64,000 nt of DNA from Condylostoma magnum. Lineage: Eukaryota; Ciliophora; Heterotrichea; Heterotrichida; Condylostomatidae. Numbering within the stretch: position 1 is the first letter of the stretch; each line of letters opens with the position of its first letter. The notes under the pieces were generated by a model. The model ran no database searches, was not told the DNA's origin, and saw nothing but the letters and a program-made list of their open reading frames with translations. Positions 24,901-36,503 of the stretch are shown here, piece by piece. Location: the NCBI GenBank assembly GCA_920105805.1, contig CAKKTI010000003.1, positions 1-64,000 on the forward strand, written 5' to 3'. The position numbers and the translations under genes were made by a program.

Positions 24901-25363
24901 AGTAAATAACCCTCAACTCACTGTGTTTGAAGCATTGCTTTAATCTTACCTTTTATCACTAGGCGAATTTGAATCCTATGATAGTACAATAGAATGAAGT
25001 GTGTTTATACTTGCAACGCTACTTAATTTGATCCTATTGCTCAACATGCTTATAGCTTTAATGGGAGACACTTATTCTAGAGTCTAAGAATCCTAAACAG
25101 TCGCAGACTCTAAAGAAATGGCAGAAATGATTTTAGAGATGGAAAGTTACTTCTTCGGTAAAGCAAATCAAGAAAAGTTATATATATAGCAATGCTCTTA
25201 TTTTACGAGAGAAGAAATACAAGAAGGGGAGACAGTATTAGAGAAGCTGAGAAATTTAAATAGAGGCGTAAAACAAGTTAATATGAGTTATCAGAATATT
25301 GAGCAATCGATGCAGAAAATTAGCGAAGATGTTGCAAAAATTTTAGATTTATCTAATAAGTAA
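21914..25363 (+). CDS. WD40-repeat/TRP-like ion channel fusion
   Basis: Predicted protein of 1149 residues. Residues about 40-690 are WD40 repeats (for example [19 protein letters not shown], then [19 protein letters not shown]), enough for two propellers; many repeat tryptophans are TGA. A linker of about 140 residues follows. The C-terminal third has six transmembrane helices from about 836. The pore/S6 segment [19 protein letters not shown] is closely like TRPV/polycystin channels, and a coiled coil closes the chain. It is likely a calcium-permeable membrane or ciliary channel with a cytosolic docking propeller. The TAA stop is one base before the next gene's ATG. Confidence 0.88.
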
Positions 25364-25364
25364 A

Positions 25365-26153
25365 ATGGGTAATTGTTGTCCAAAAAGTAAAAGTAAAAAA
25401 GATTCAAAATAGGAGCCTAATGGTAAGTAAATTCTAGAGCAAAAGCTTAAAATGGCCGAAAAGACCAAGATTCTTTCCTTATAATCAATGAATTTACAGG
25501 TTTTACCTTAATAAGCTTTAAGTATTGATCTTAAAACTTTAGATTTAACTTCAAACAATCTTTAATCTATACCAGAATCCATTAATTACCCTTCTTTAAA
25601 AAAATTAATAGCCACTAAGAATAAACTGTAAGAAATCCCGGAAGCAATTAATAATCTGAATTCTTTACAGCATTTAGATCTAAGTTATAATAATCTATAG
25701 GAAATACCCCACAATTTAGCACTTTTTACTCTAAAATCATTTAATATTTCGAATAATCAACTAAAACAACTACCTTTGACCTTAGTTTAATGCAATTTAC
25801 TTAAAACAATAGATGCTTCGAATAACAAGTTGCAATAAATACCAGATGCTATTGCATAGCACTCAGAGTTAGAATATGCCAATCTATCCTTTAATATCAT
25901 TGACATTCTACCCACAAACTGATAATAAACAAAATTACTCTGAATAAACTTAAACAATAACAAAATAAGAGAAATACCACCCTAAATGCTGGTAAATTCT
26001 AATATTAGCAGAATATCCCTATAGAATAATCTCATAACAAGTTTAGATCTCTAAAATACGGAAGGATTCGATGTTTATGCGTAACGTCGTACTACTAGGA
26101 AGAATAAAGGAATATGGGAGAACATAGAGTCAAACAATGATATCCTAGAATGA
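25365..26153 (+). CDS. Myristoylated leucine-rich-repeat protein
   Basis: Predicted protein of 262 residues. It starts MGNCCPKSKSKKDSK, a strong myristoyl-plus-palmitoyl and basic anchor. About nine short leucine-rich repeats of the SDS22/Shoc2 type follow (SLQHLDLSYNNLQEIPHNL, LLKTIDASNNKLQQIPDAI). It ends SNNDILE at TGA 26151; if that is Trp, a TAA at 26163 would overlap the convergent WD40 gene. The start is one base after the channel's stop, so the promoter must lie inside the channel's coding region or the two share a transcript. Confidence 0.88.
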
Positions 26154-26161
26154 GTAAATCA

Positions 26162-27237
26162 CTAATACGGCTTATAACTAAAATTCCTCTCTCTTTTGTT
26201 CCTCATCATTCCTGCCTTTACTTTGCGAGTCTCTACTTACTAAGTAGGATCAATACTCCACAGCAAAACTTGGCTATCCTCTCCTGCTGTAATAAAATGA
26301 CCAGATTAAGTATACAATGCTTAACGAATTACTCCCATGTGTCCATTGCCTTGATATCTTTTATCGTTTTCAATATCAAAAATATTTAACACACCCCTCT
26401 GAATAAAAATTACTCATAACTTCCTGAAATTATCACATTATTCATATTCACAAATGCACCTGATATGAAATAATCTGCCTTATTCCCCATATCTCTGAAT
26501 TCTTTTGTTGAAAATCTATTAAGGATTTCTTATGGCTGATCAATGTTGTCTAAATGAGGTTAAATATGCCAAATCTAACTAATTGTAATGCAATACACTC
26601 CCGATCCCATAAATCCTAAAGTTTATGCGGATTCTTCTACATTAAAAACAGTAAAATCGTCTTCATCGTCATTTTCAACATTAAAAAATCCCATGAGTTC
26701 ATCTTCACTGCATGTTATGACTAAATTTGTATAAACAGGAGAAAGTCTAATATCAACAATATCAAATCCATCCATATGCACATGAGAAATCTCCCGCTTA
26801 CGTTTCCATGTTCTTGAGTCAAAAATTAGAGCTGAGTTGCTTCCACAGCCGGCTAAGTTAACACCCTAGAAGTCAATTCCGTACATAAACTAATTGCAGT
26901 GGAGAATCTTTACAGGATTTTATTATCTTATGTCGTATATTAATACCTTTCTTACATAATCGCATACTGCTACTGTGTTTTCATCAACTATTGCTACTTA
27001 TTTTAATGTTCCTTCGCACTGCGATTAGAAATTAGCCTTTTGCGAATATGTAACTGGATCCCAAACAACTACACTGTTTGAGTGGGCATAACCTGCTACT
27101 ATACAACTTTCATTGGCTTTCAAGTCAACACAGAAATCTTCCTGCTGCATTACATTAAGCACTCCAGTGACTTGCAAGGCCATTTTATTACTATTTGAGT
27201 CATCAATCCTTATTAGAAGAGATATTATTGAACTCAC
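26162..27237 (-). CDS. WD40-repeat protein
   Basis: Predicted protein of 352 residues after removal of a 17-nt intron. It contains five to seven WD40 units (for example SNSVVVWDPVTYSQKANF, then GSNSALIFDSRTWKRKR, then ITAGEDSQVLLWSIDPT). The layout, with an acidic insert (VENDDEDDFTVFNVEES), resembles WDR89-type small propellers. The frame breaks unless the intron is removed, after which the peptide ISGSYEGVLNIFDIEND is a perfect blade. The stop is TAG followed by TGA. The gene is tail-to-tail with the LRR gene, 8 nt apart. Confidence 0.85.
26397..26413 (-). other. 17-nt spliceosomal intron
   Basis: On the minus strand the sequence GTAATTTTTATTCAGAG interrupts the WD40 gene. Without its removal the frame shifts; with removal the flanking codons give GSYEGVLNIFD, a correct WD40 blade. 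A nested 15-nt GT...AG choice would leave the frame broken, so 17 nt is the supported length. Confidence 0.85.
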
Positions 27238-27297
27238 AGAATAAGTAAATCTTATAATATTAAATACATATTAAAACGCATATTAATTATTAAAATG

Positions 27298-29724
27298 TTA
27301 ATACTAACTCTAATTATATCATAAAGTCTTAGAATATCTCAATAACCTCAAACAAGTTTAGGTGAATTAGCTTAAGGTATAACTCAAGTCAATACGCAAA
27401 TAATATCTCTAAGCAATTAAATTACAGACTCTTTAGACACATAAAACAATAACCTAATAAGAAGTATTAATTTAACTTCCAATGCTGCTGATATTCTTCT
27501 AGTTTATGCAATCAACAATAGAATTTACCAATTAACTTAAATCTAATAGCAAATTGACTAAATATCTCTTGAAATATCCTAAAACAATAATTGTGATTTA
27601 GCATTAACCTGTAATGCTTGTGTTTCTAATATAAATTGTGTCTGATGTGAAGTTGAGAAGACTTGCTTCGGGGGAGACTCCTAGGGTCCATATAATGGGG
27701 AATGTACATAATTTTAGTACTAAAGATGCTAAGGATGCACTTATCATCCTACATGTTAAATTTGCATTGCTGATCCTAATTGTGGGTTTTGTGAGTTAGG
27801 AGGAAATTGTATGACTGGAAGTAGAGAAGACACAAATAGCTGCTGATCATAGTACTTTTATAGATAAGATATACCTGGAAAGACAGTTTGCCCATCAATT
27901 ACAATGGATCATTAGGAGTTTAGATAGGAAGCTGAGAGTACTTAGACTGTATAGTTATTAGAAGATTTATTAGGATAGTAGGAGAGTATTTAGAGATAAA
28001 TTGAAGTTATTGAATAGTAAAGAAGAGATATAATTACATAGGCTTAAATTGCTTAGTAAGTATAGATCGATATTTATGAGGGATTCTAGGATTTAGGAGA
28101 TATTGTAGATAGAGTTGATTAATTGAGATAGTAAGAACTGGATTAAATTTAAGATGAAGTTGAACAATAAAGAGACAACATGGAAAATGAGATTGTAAGT
28201 ACATATGATATTTCTACTTAATCAGGTGTAAATCAAATTATTAACTAAATAGAAGGATACACTTCAGGATTATAGGACTAAATACCAATATAAACAAATA
28301 CTCTTACTAGCGATATTACAACAATGATGAGCTAAGTAAATAATCGATACATTGCAGCTACAGAAAACCTAATTGAAGTAATTCAACAAGGAATTGATAG
28401 ATTAAATAATATTTAATATTGTTTTGATTCTTTAGCTTATATTATGAATTCATAATTTAGTTATTTTAAATTGACATTAGCAAATAATTAGAAGTTATAT
28501 CAATTAATCAATATTTTAGCATATGTAAGATATTACAGTATAATTAGATTTACAATCTCTGTCATATAAGAGTAAATATCATTTAGGAATAGTTGTGAAT
28601 AAGTTGAAGTAAACATTTTTTATTTGCACCAAGTCAATAAAGCCAAAATATAATTATAAGTTAGGGTTATATAAAGTGTCTAATAATAAATATTGTTATT
28701 TAATAGTCTATTATTTGAATCCTATTATTAGCTTCTCCTATTCGAATCCTCCTATGATTTAATCTTGCTAATAATAAGATAATCGCTGGATATAATAAAT
28801 TCATAGTACACAGTTATATGATCATCATTTGAGTAATCCTCAATGCATACAAAGTTAAAATAATTTAATATGGTCAATCCATTAATTCAATACGCTGGCA
28901 TAGCAATAGTTGGCCTTATATTAATAACTATATTGACTTATTTTCTGTATCGCAAAATAACTTAAGAAGTTCACAAAACAGAAATAAAAGATATAATAGA
29001 GTAAAAATCTAATTTAGCATAAGAAGAGTAAAACTTTATGCAATGGAAAGAAGATGATTAAGATCTAAGTTAAGTAAGTGCAGTTACATTTGACTTAGAA
29101 AAGTTCTCAGCTTAATCAGACTCAGTAGACGGATAAATTTAAATTGAGAACCTTTTAGAATTATTAAATGAAGACTTAACTTAAGAATGGAATCTTAGCT
29201 TAGAAAAGAACGGAGTTTCAGTTTTTATCAAAGAAAACAATCCCCAGAATATCCCTATAGTGAAATGTAGCACATTTATAAATAGTATTAAACCTGTATT
29301 GATTTTTAATGCTATTTGGGATATGGAATTAAGAGCTAAATGGGATAAAAACTCATATGATAATAAAACTCTCAAGGAAGTAGCATCTAATGAGGAAATA
29401 GTATATTTTAAGGTAAAATTTCCTATTCCAATGAAAGATAGAGATTTTATATAAAGACGAATTTACCGGGAAAATTAAGGGGATTATGTTATTTCTTATT
29501 AATCCACTGAGTCTTGTTTTCATCAACTTAGATCAAACTGTTGTAGAGCATAAACATTTGTGTCTGGGTTTAAGTTAACTCAGCAAGGAGATGGAACCTT
29601 ATTTGAATACTTGACTTAAACGGATTTTAAAGCAAGCTTTTAAGTCAAAATGATTAAGAGATTTGGGCCTTCTAAAGGATTAGAAGTTATTTCAAAATTA
29701 GTCGATTTTTGCCGTACTTATTAA
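27298..29724 (+). CDS. PSI ectodomain - transmembrane - START protein
   Basis: Read as one frame, a protein of 808 residues. The signal peptide (MLILTLIISQSLRIS) leads to a cysteine-rich PSI-like region near 100-190 (CNACVSNINCVWCEVEKTCF, NCGFCELGGNC), then long Q-rich coiled coils. A transmembrane helix follows near 530-550 (GIAIVGLILITILTYFLY), and a cytosolic START-like lipid-binding domain lies at about 600-800 (WDMELRAKWDKNSYDNKTL, VKFPIPMKDRDFIQRRIY). Frames match across the whole length, but since all frames are open this is weak. The alternative is two genes, the second starting at ATG 28870 (MVNPLIQYAG). It could be a surface receptor with a lipid-sensing tail. Confidence 0.65.
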
Positions 29725-29821
29725 ATTTTGGTTTACTAGTTTTGCTGGTTGTGTTACTTTATATATTAGCTTATTTGTTAAAATAAGCATTAAGATATTT
29801 TAAAAGATAGTAAAATTAAAA

Positions 29822-30827
<1,006 letters not shown>

Positions 30828-31299
30828 TTTTATATTTATTGTTATTAGATAAAATGAAGGATATAGAAGATTTTGGATTAAATAGTTGCATATATTTTAT
30901 TGTAAGGACTAATCATGTTATTATTACATTAAAGAAAATTGAAGTGGTATTCAATATTTCGACATTCAATTTTGGTAAATAATAAATAAGTTATACATTG
31001 TTTTGTAATGGAATCTTCTAAATTTGTATAAATTGTAAACTGTAAATTAATGGTATATGAATGCACCAATGATTAAAATGATAAGTGAGTAATTGAAATT
31101 GCTATAACATGATAATATTGTGTTTTATGTATATTTTACTTATTACAAATAAATCTAATTCAGCATAACGTACTTAGCATATTATTTTCTAAACATAAGC
31201 AATACTAAATCTTTCTATTTACTCTAATTAAAATACATACTACAAAAATCAATTTATCAAAAGGGACTAAACAACAATTTTTCATAATACTTTTAAAAA
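30828..31299. other. AT-rich intergenic stretch
   Basis: About 470 bases between the divergent H2B and coiled-coil genes. Very AT-rich, with no gene, repeat array or RNA gene that I can see. It probably holds both promoters. Confidence 0.5.
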
Positions 31300-32337
31300 A
31301 TGCGTAAGAAATAAAAGTAAGACAAATCTAGCTTTGCTGAGGCACTGCAACAAGATATGCATAAGGCAATCTTAATGATAAATTCCCTTAAATCTAGAGT
31401 TAATGCATAGTCGCAACAGATAGAATAATTAAATATAGATCTATAGTAGGCGGTAACAAACGAGAGGAGATTTTAGTTATAATACAAACAGGCAATAACA
31501 AAGTACTAGGAATTGAATTTATAACTAACCTAAAAGAACAGATAAGTTGATCAATTAACTTACCTTAAAAACAGACTAGAAGGAGAACTAGTTGATAAGG
31601 ATCGTTTAATTTTAAAGCATTCAAATCAATTAAAGAAAACTAAAAATTCGTAATCATGCACTGATTTGGTAAAACTTATGGAAACTAATAAACTGCTAAA
31701 GAAGGAATTGGATGAGGATAGAACAGATAGCCAGACAATAGTACAAATAATACAATCTGGGGTTCATATGACAGATATAATTCAGCAATTTCCTCGCTCT
31801 AGAATAGTATGACTTAAATAATACAGTAATTGAATCAAATAACTAGAGTCATAAAACTTGTATAAGGCTTTCTAATAATTAATTTTCTTTATAATAGACT
31901 ACTTTTCATAAAAACAGTAAAAGAATCAAAGATCAATGCCTGTAAGTCGATGCAGAAGTCCTAACTACAATATAAAATTTGAAGAAATGGACAGTAATAT
32001 GGTCTCATTTGATGAGAAACTATCCTCTATATAAAACTAACAATCAAACTATCCTAGCTTTTATAGTAATAGTGGAGATTGTCTTAAAGATAGTGCAGAA
32101 TTAGTTGAGAACTTATATGCAAACAATGATCGATTATCATTACTTAAAAATCAAATAAATGAAACAATGACTAATAGCAGGAGAATACTATAAAGCACAA
32201 GCACTTAATCATCTGGAAGTATTAGTTAAAGAAGTTAAAAGAACTTTGATTCAGCTTACTAGGAAGCCAAACAGTATTTACAACTGCCGGAAAAAAAGAA
32301 CTTTTAAAGCAGACTTGAAGGGCTAATAGAGTATTAG
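31300..32337 (+). CDS. Coiled-coil protein, unknown function
   Basis: Predicted protein of 345 residues with a basic start (MRKKQKQDKSSFAEAL). Residues 15-150 are a continuous coiled coil rich in Q encoded by TAA/TAG. A serine-rich middle (SMPVSRCRSPNYNIKFEEMD) and a second coil near 270-340 follow. No family is recognised. TAG at 32335 or TAA at 32341 ends it, just before the stop of the convergent lipase gene. Confidence 0.7.
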
Positions 32338-32348
32338 GTGTAAAGCTA

Positions 32349-33854
32349 TTATCCTAATTTCTGTAATATTATCTCTAATCTTTTCTTGTATAATGCAGCT
32401 GAGTGGTCTGTGATTAATGAATGATGCAATATTATTTAGTCATAGTTCTGTTAATGACTCCAATAATAATTAACTTATTCCTCTTTAGCATACACTTGCA
32501 TTATGTTTCCTGGAGCATATAGCTTCTCATTCTTTTGATATTATCTAAGTACATTGTAAATATGGCAGATCTCAGATTCATCTTTCTTAGGGCCATGTTT
32601 TCTTTCCTCTTATAATTATTTGGCATTTAAATAATCATCAGTTATCTACATTTCATGAATTTAAGTAACTATATCTAAAATATCATTTAAACTCCCTAAA
32701 CTAGCCCTTGCTACTATATCAAATTAATTTACCACACAATGTATAATATCTCTCATTATATCAATTAGATTCATTGAAACAACAGGCGGACAAGCGATAC
32801 AGTAAGTTTAAAGGTTTATTTCACAAAGTTCTGGGTCTTTCTTGATCAAATAAGTTAAAAGAGCAGCTGAACCTGCTCCTAGACTATGTCCAGTTATCAC
32901 TAATTTGTAATTTTAGTACAATTGAAATGATTATATAAGTGTTTAGCGACTTGCATCTAGAATATTCTAAGCAGACAAATATATTCCTTCATGCACTTTC
33001 CCATCTATTCCATTAAAGTTAAAATTAATATAAGCAGCCTTTACATCGGTTATTGCATCAAATAAACTTGCTGTTCCTCTAATAGCTAGAATAATAGCAT
33101 TTTTAGCATGATCGGTAATTATATAGAATATAGGATAATACTCTTAGTTTTCATCATGTGAAAACAGTATTTAGTCTCTATTAATTTATAAGTACTCGCA
33201 TAGAGCTTCTGAATTAGTAAGATTATCAAATGATCTTTCTTTATATTTATTTTAAAGAGCTGAAGGACCATAAGCTGATATTGCATAGTCACAATAATAA
33301 TCTATTTCTTGAATAATAAAAGCTTCTTACGATACAGTAATAGTTTATGCCTCAAAATGCTTTTTTCTCCATACATTTTGAATTATTGTCCAGCCACAAA
33401 TTCCATTTAAAATTTATTTCACTGTAAGTTATTGTATTATAGGATTTATAGTGTTTCTTACAAATTTGATAGTTTCTCTTATAACTTTGCGATTCTCTTA
33501 TGAAAAAATCCAATCTTCATCATATGTTCCGTTTTCAATCAATTCTTTCTCAACTTCTTTATAAAATACTTTACAGCCATAGCTACACGAATCAATAACA
33601 GAATCAAACTAAGCATATTAAGTACAAATAATGCCTTGATGAACTAATTTGGCTAGATTATTAATTCCTCTGATAGGATATAGTACAGCACTCCAAAATG
33701 ACTTTCTATCTCCAAGTAAGGCTCTATCTATACTACTATAAAAGGATTCTGCTCTATCGTATCCGATCTTATATAATATAGGAAAAACTAGTTAATCAAG
33801 GACTTCTGTGGTCATTTAAACTCCAACAATAACCTTATAGTAGCTATTATCCAT
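32349..33854 (-). CDS. Class 3 lipase (diacylglycerol lipase-like)
   Basis: Predicted enzyme of 501 residues. An alpha/beta-hydrolase core in the second half has AIILAIRGTAS, then the nucleophile elbow VITGHSLGAGSAALLTYL. A C-terminal segment HHSLITDHSAALYKKRL with the likely catalytic histidine resembles sn1-specific diacylglycerol lipases. The first 230 residues are unassigned and helical. It hydrolyses acylglycerols or phospholipids. The TAA stop is followed by TAG. The ATG at 33854 is 6 nt from the divergent ATG at 33861; an in-frame alternative start (MTTEVLDQ, 33815) would give more room. Confidence 0.88.
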
Positions 33855-33860
33855 TTTATA

Positions 33861-34670
33861 ATGATTTTGTAAGGAGGATTATTGACAATTATTACATGAG
33901 TGAGTGTTACATGCTTTATTTATATACTAGGGGAGATGATTAGATTTAATATTATTAAAAGTATTGGAGTTGAAGATGAAGAAGCCTTTTTTGTAATTGC
34001 TAGATTGATATATTACGCACTTATTATAGCCTGGCCTATTTTTATGACTATGTTGTTTTCTATTAGTGAAGGAGAGTATTAATGAACTGACTGGCTAGGG
34101 CTAGCTATCAATTAAAACAATTATACTGCCTTTATAGCTGCAATTGGATTAAGCTTATTACTATGCGCTGGTCCAATTGTATGAAATTTAGCAAGTGATG
34201 ACATTGGACAATTCGATGTAGAAAGTATTGTATTACTGCCTTTAATTGAACTTATTTTATAGAGATTTTGCATAACTATTCCTTTATCTTTGATTGGGAT
34301 GCAGCTAACATATACACTATACTTGGCTTCCTTTATATAATCTAGCTTGAAATTTCTATTAATTTATGTTTATTTGAGGAATAAGAATAGGAGAAACTGA
34401 ATATAAGCACTTTTGGGAGCATAAGCGCATTTTATAAAGGCTTTATTGTTTAATTATATACTAATATCATGTGGAAGTGCATATGGAAGCTTAGTTTCGT
34501 AAATTATCATCGAAATCATAGGATTTTAAGATCTGAGCAAAATACTAAAAAGCAGCAATTGCATTGTTTTCATTCTCTTTTACACTGTTGGAGCAATATC
34601 ATTCATAATCTTACTACCTTATTTATTACCTCCAAGTAATCCCATATTTTTAGTTTAGAATCATTTTTAA
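33861..34670 (+). CDS. Multi-pass membrane protein, unknown
   Basis: Predicted protein of 269 residues with about seven hydrophobic helices (for example VIARLIYYALIIAWPIFMTM and AAIGLSLLLCAGPIVWNL). Acidic loops follow (EDEEAF, SDDIGQFDVES). No family is recognised. The start used is ATG 33861; an internal ATG (MIRFNIIKS) is possible. The end is TAA at 34668, 20 nt before the RING gene on the same strand. Confidence 0.65.
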
Positions 34671-34690
34671 AAATTCAAATTTTTAACTAA

Positions 34691-35170
34691 ATGGATACAT
34701 AAGAAAGAAAGTTTACAAAGCCTTATAAGATCTCCAAGAGCCTTATATGCGTCATATGTAACGATGTATTCAACATTCCTATGAGAACCATTTGTGGGCA
34801 TTTATTCTGTAGTTAATGCATTAAAAGCTGAGCATAACAGCAAAGATCATGTCCACAATGCAGAAAACATTTTACTATGAGGAACTTATAGAAAGATTTC
34901 TTAGCATAAAACTTAGTTTTAGAACTAAAGGTAAGATGTACTTTCAAAGGATGCGCTTGAAAGGGCTAGTTAAGTAATTTAGACTATCATCTCTTAAATT
35001 GTGAAAATCATCCTGACAAGGTTAAGGAAGAGAAAACAAATTTGGAAGAAGATAATTCAGATATAGAGAATTCTTAAGTGAATGCTCTTATTAGTGAGTA
35101 GTTATAAAATAAAAGGCCCTTAGAAGAGAGAGAAGAATCACCTGCAAAAAAACGCAGACGTATCTATTAA
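34691..35170 (+). CDS. RING-finger protein with TRAF-like zinc finger
   Basis: Predicted protein of 159 residues. A C3HC4 RING lies at about 20-60: ICVICNDVFNIPMRTICGHL, then FCSQCIKSWAQQQRSCPQCR, with all eight zinc ligands. A TRAF-type zinc knuckle follows (VRCTFKGCAWKGQLSNLDYH, LLNCEN). The tail is acidic, then a basic nuclear-type patch PAKKRRRIY ends the chain. It is likely an E3 ubiquitin ligase. TAA stop; Trp in KSWAQ and CAWKG are TGA. Confidence 0.9.
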
Positions 35171-35184
35171 GAATTATATTAAAG

Positions 35185-35568
35185 CTATTTTACTGTCTTA
35201 TTACTAAGAAACTCTTTTAATGTCATTTCATCTAATATTTTTTCAATTTAATGTTTTGTCATTATTTCTTGCTAGATGGTAGATTGCCTCTCATGCTTTC
35301 TTATTTGAATAAACTATTCTAAATTTTTAAATTCCTAGCTTTCTAAATTTGACTTAAACAAACCTTATACTGTCTCTTAGTAATGCTTTTTGTACAATTA
35401 GTGAAAAGTACTGTCTCCTTGCTTAATTAAACTTATTTCATTTTTTAGGACAGAGTATAAATATTTTCTCTGTTTTCTAACAATTTAAAAAGCTCCTGAG
35501 CCAATTACAAGCATAAATGCATAAATTCTTGTTAGAGTTCTAAATCTTGGGTTCCTACTAAACAGCAT
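35185..35568 (-). CDS. Small single-pass membrane protein
   Basis: Predicted protein of 127 residues. A basic start (MLFSRNPRFRTLTRIY) precedes one hydrophobic helix (AFMLVIGSGAF), then a basic helical tail. The shape suits a mitochondrial inner-membrane subunit, but no family is recognised. Its ATG is 18 nt from the divergent aldo-keto reductase ATG. The stop is TAG 14 nt past the RING gene's stop. Confidence 0.6.
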
Positions 35569-35586
35569 TACAAAGTTGTAATAATA

Positions 35587-36465
35587 ATGGCAGAAAACTC
35601 TCCTCATATTCCTCGAGTTGCCTTTGGAACGTTTAGATCTGATAATATCTATGACGCTACTCTTTGGGCTTTATAAGAAGGATACAGACATATAGATACA
35701 GCCTAATTTTACTTCAATGAAGAAGAGATTGGCAGAGCTATACAAGATTCCGGGATTCCCAGAAATGAGATCTTTGTTACTTCTAAAGTTTGGCTAAGCA
35801 GATATAGAGATGTAGTTCCATCTATCTAAGAATCCCTAACAAAGCTGAAATTAGACTATGTGGATATGATGTTGCTTCATTGGCCAGTCGCATTAAAGGA
35901 TAAGGCAGAGGGTGGAGTTGAGTTAGATTTCTACCCCTTGAGATCCGTTTGGGAGTAAATGGAGTAAGCACATGACCAGGGGCTTGTTAAGAACATAGGA
36001 GTATCTAACTGGACTGTAGCATTATTAGTGGATTTACTCTCTTATGCTAGAATAAAGCCAGTTGTTAATTAAGTTGAGCTTCATCCTCATCGTAAGTTAT
36101 AGAAGTTAGTAGATTTTAGTAGCAAGTTAGGAGTAGTTACTTATGCATATGCACCTCTTGGTGCACCCGGATTAGAAGTTGATAGGCCAGCTTCTATACC
36201 TCCAGTCATGCAGGATCCAACTATATAGGAAATAGCTGCTAAGCATAATGCTACAGCTGCTTAAGTTTGTTTGAAATATATACTTTAAAGAGGATGTGGG
36301 GTATGTCCAAAGGCTTCTAGTCAGGAAAGATTAAGAGAGAATTTTACTGCTTAAAACATATAATTAGATGATGATGATATGCAGAAGATTAATAATATAC
36401 AACACGAGTTTAGATACTATTTACTAGAAAACTTTTTCAACATTCCATGGTGCCTTTGAGGGTAG
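35587..36465 (+). CDS. Aldo-keto reductase
   Basis: Predicted oxidoreductase of 292 residues with the (beta/alpha)8 fold. The catalytic tetrad is visible: Asp and Tyr in [15 protein letters not shown], Lys in FVTSKVW and His in MLLHWP. Cofactor segments [17 protein letters not shown] and [13 protein letters not shown] are the NADPH-binding AKR signatures. The likely role is reduction of aldehydes or ketones in the cytosol. The end IPWCLWG uses TGA as Trp and TAG (36463) as stop; stopping at the TGA would cost only two residues. Confidence 0.93.
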
Positions 36466-36503
36466 GTAGTAAACCATTCAAATAACACAATTAATACTAA
36501 TTA

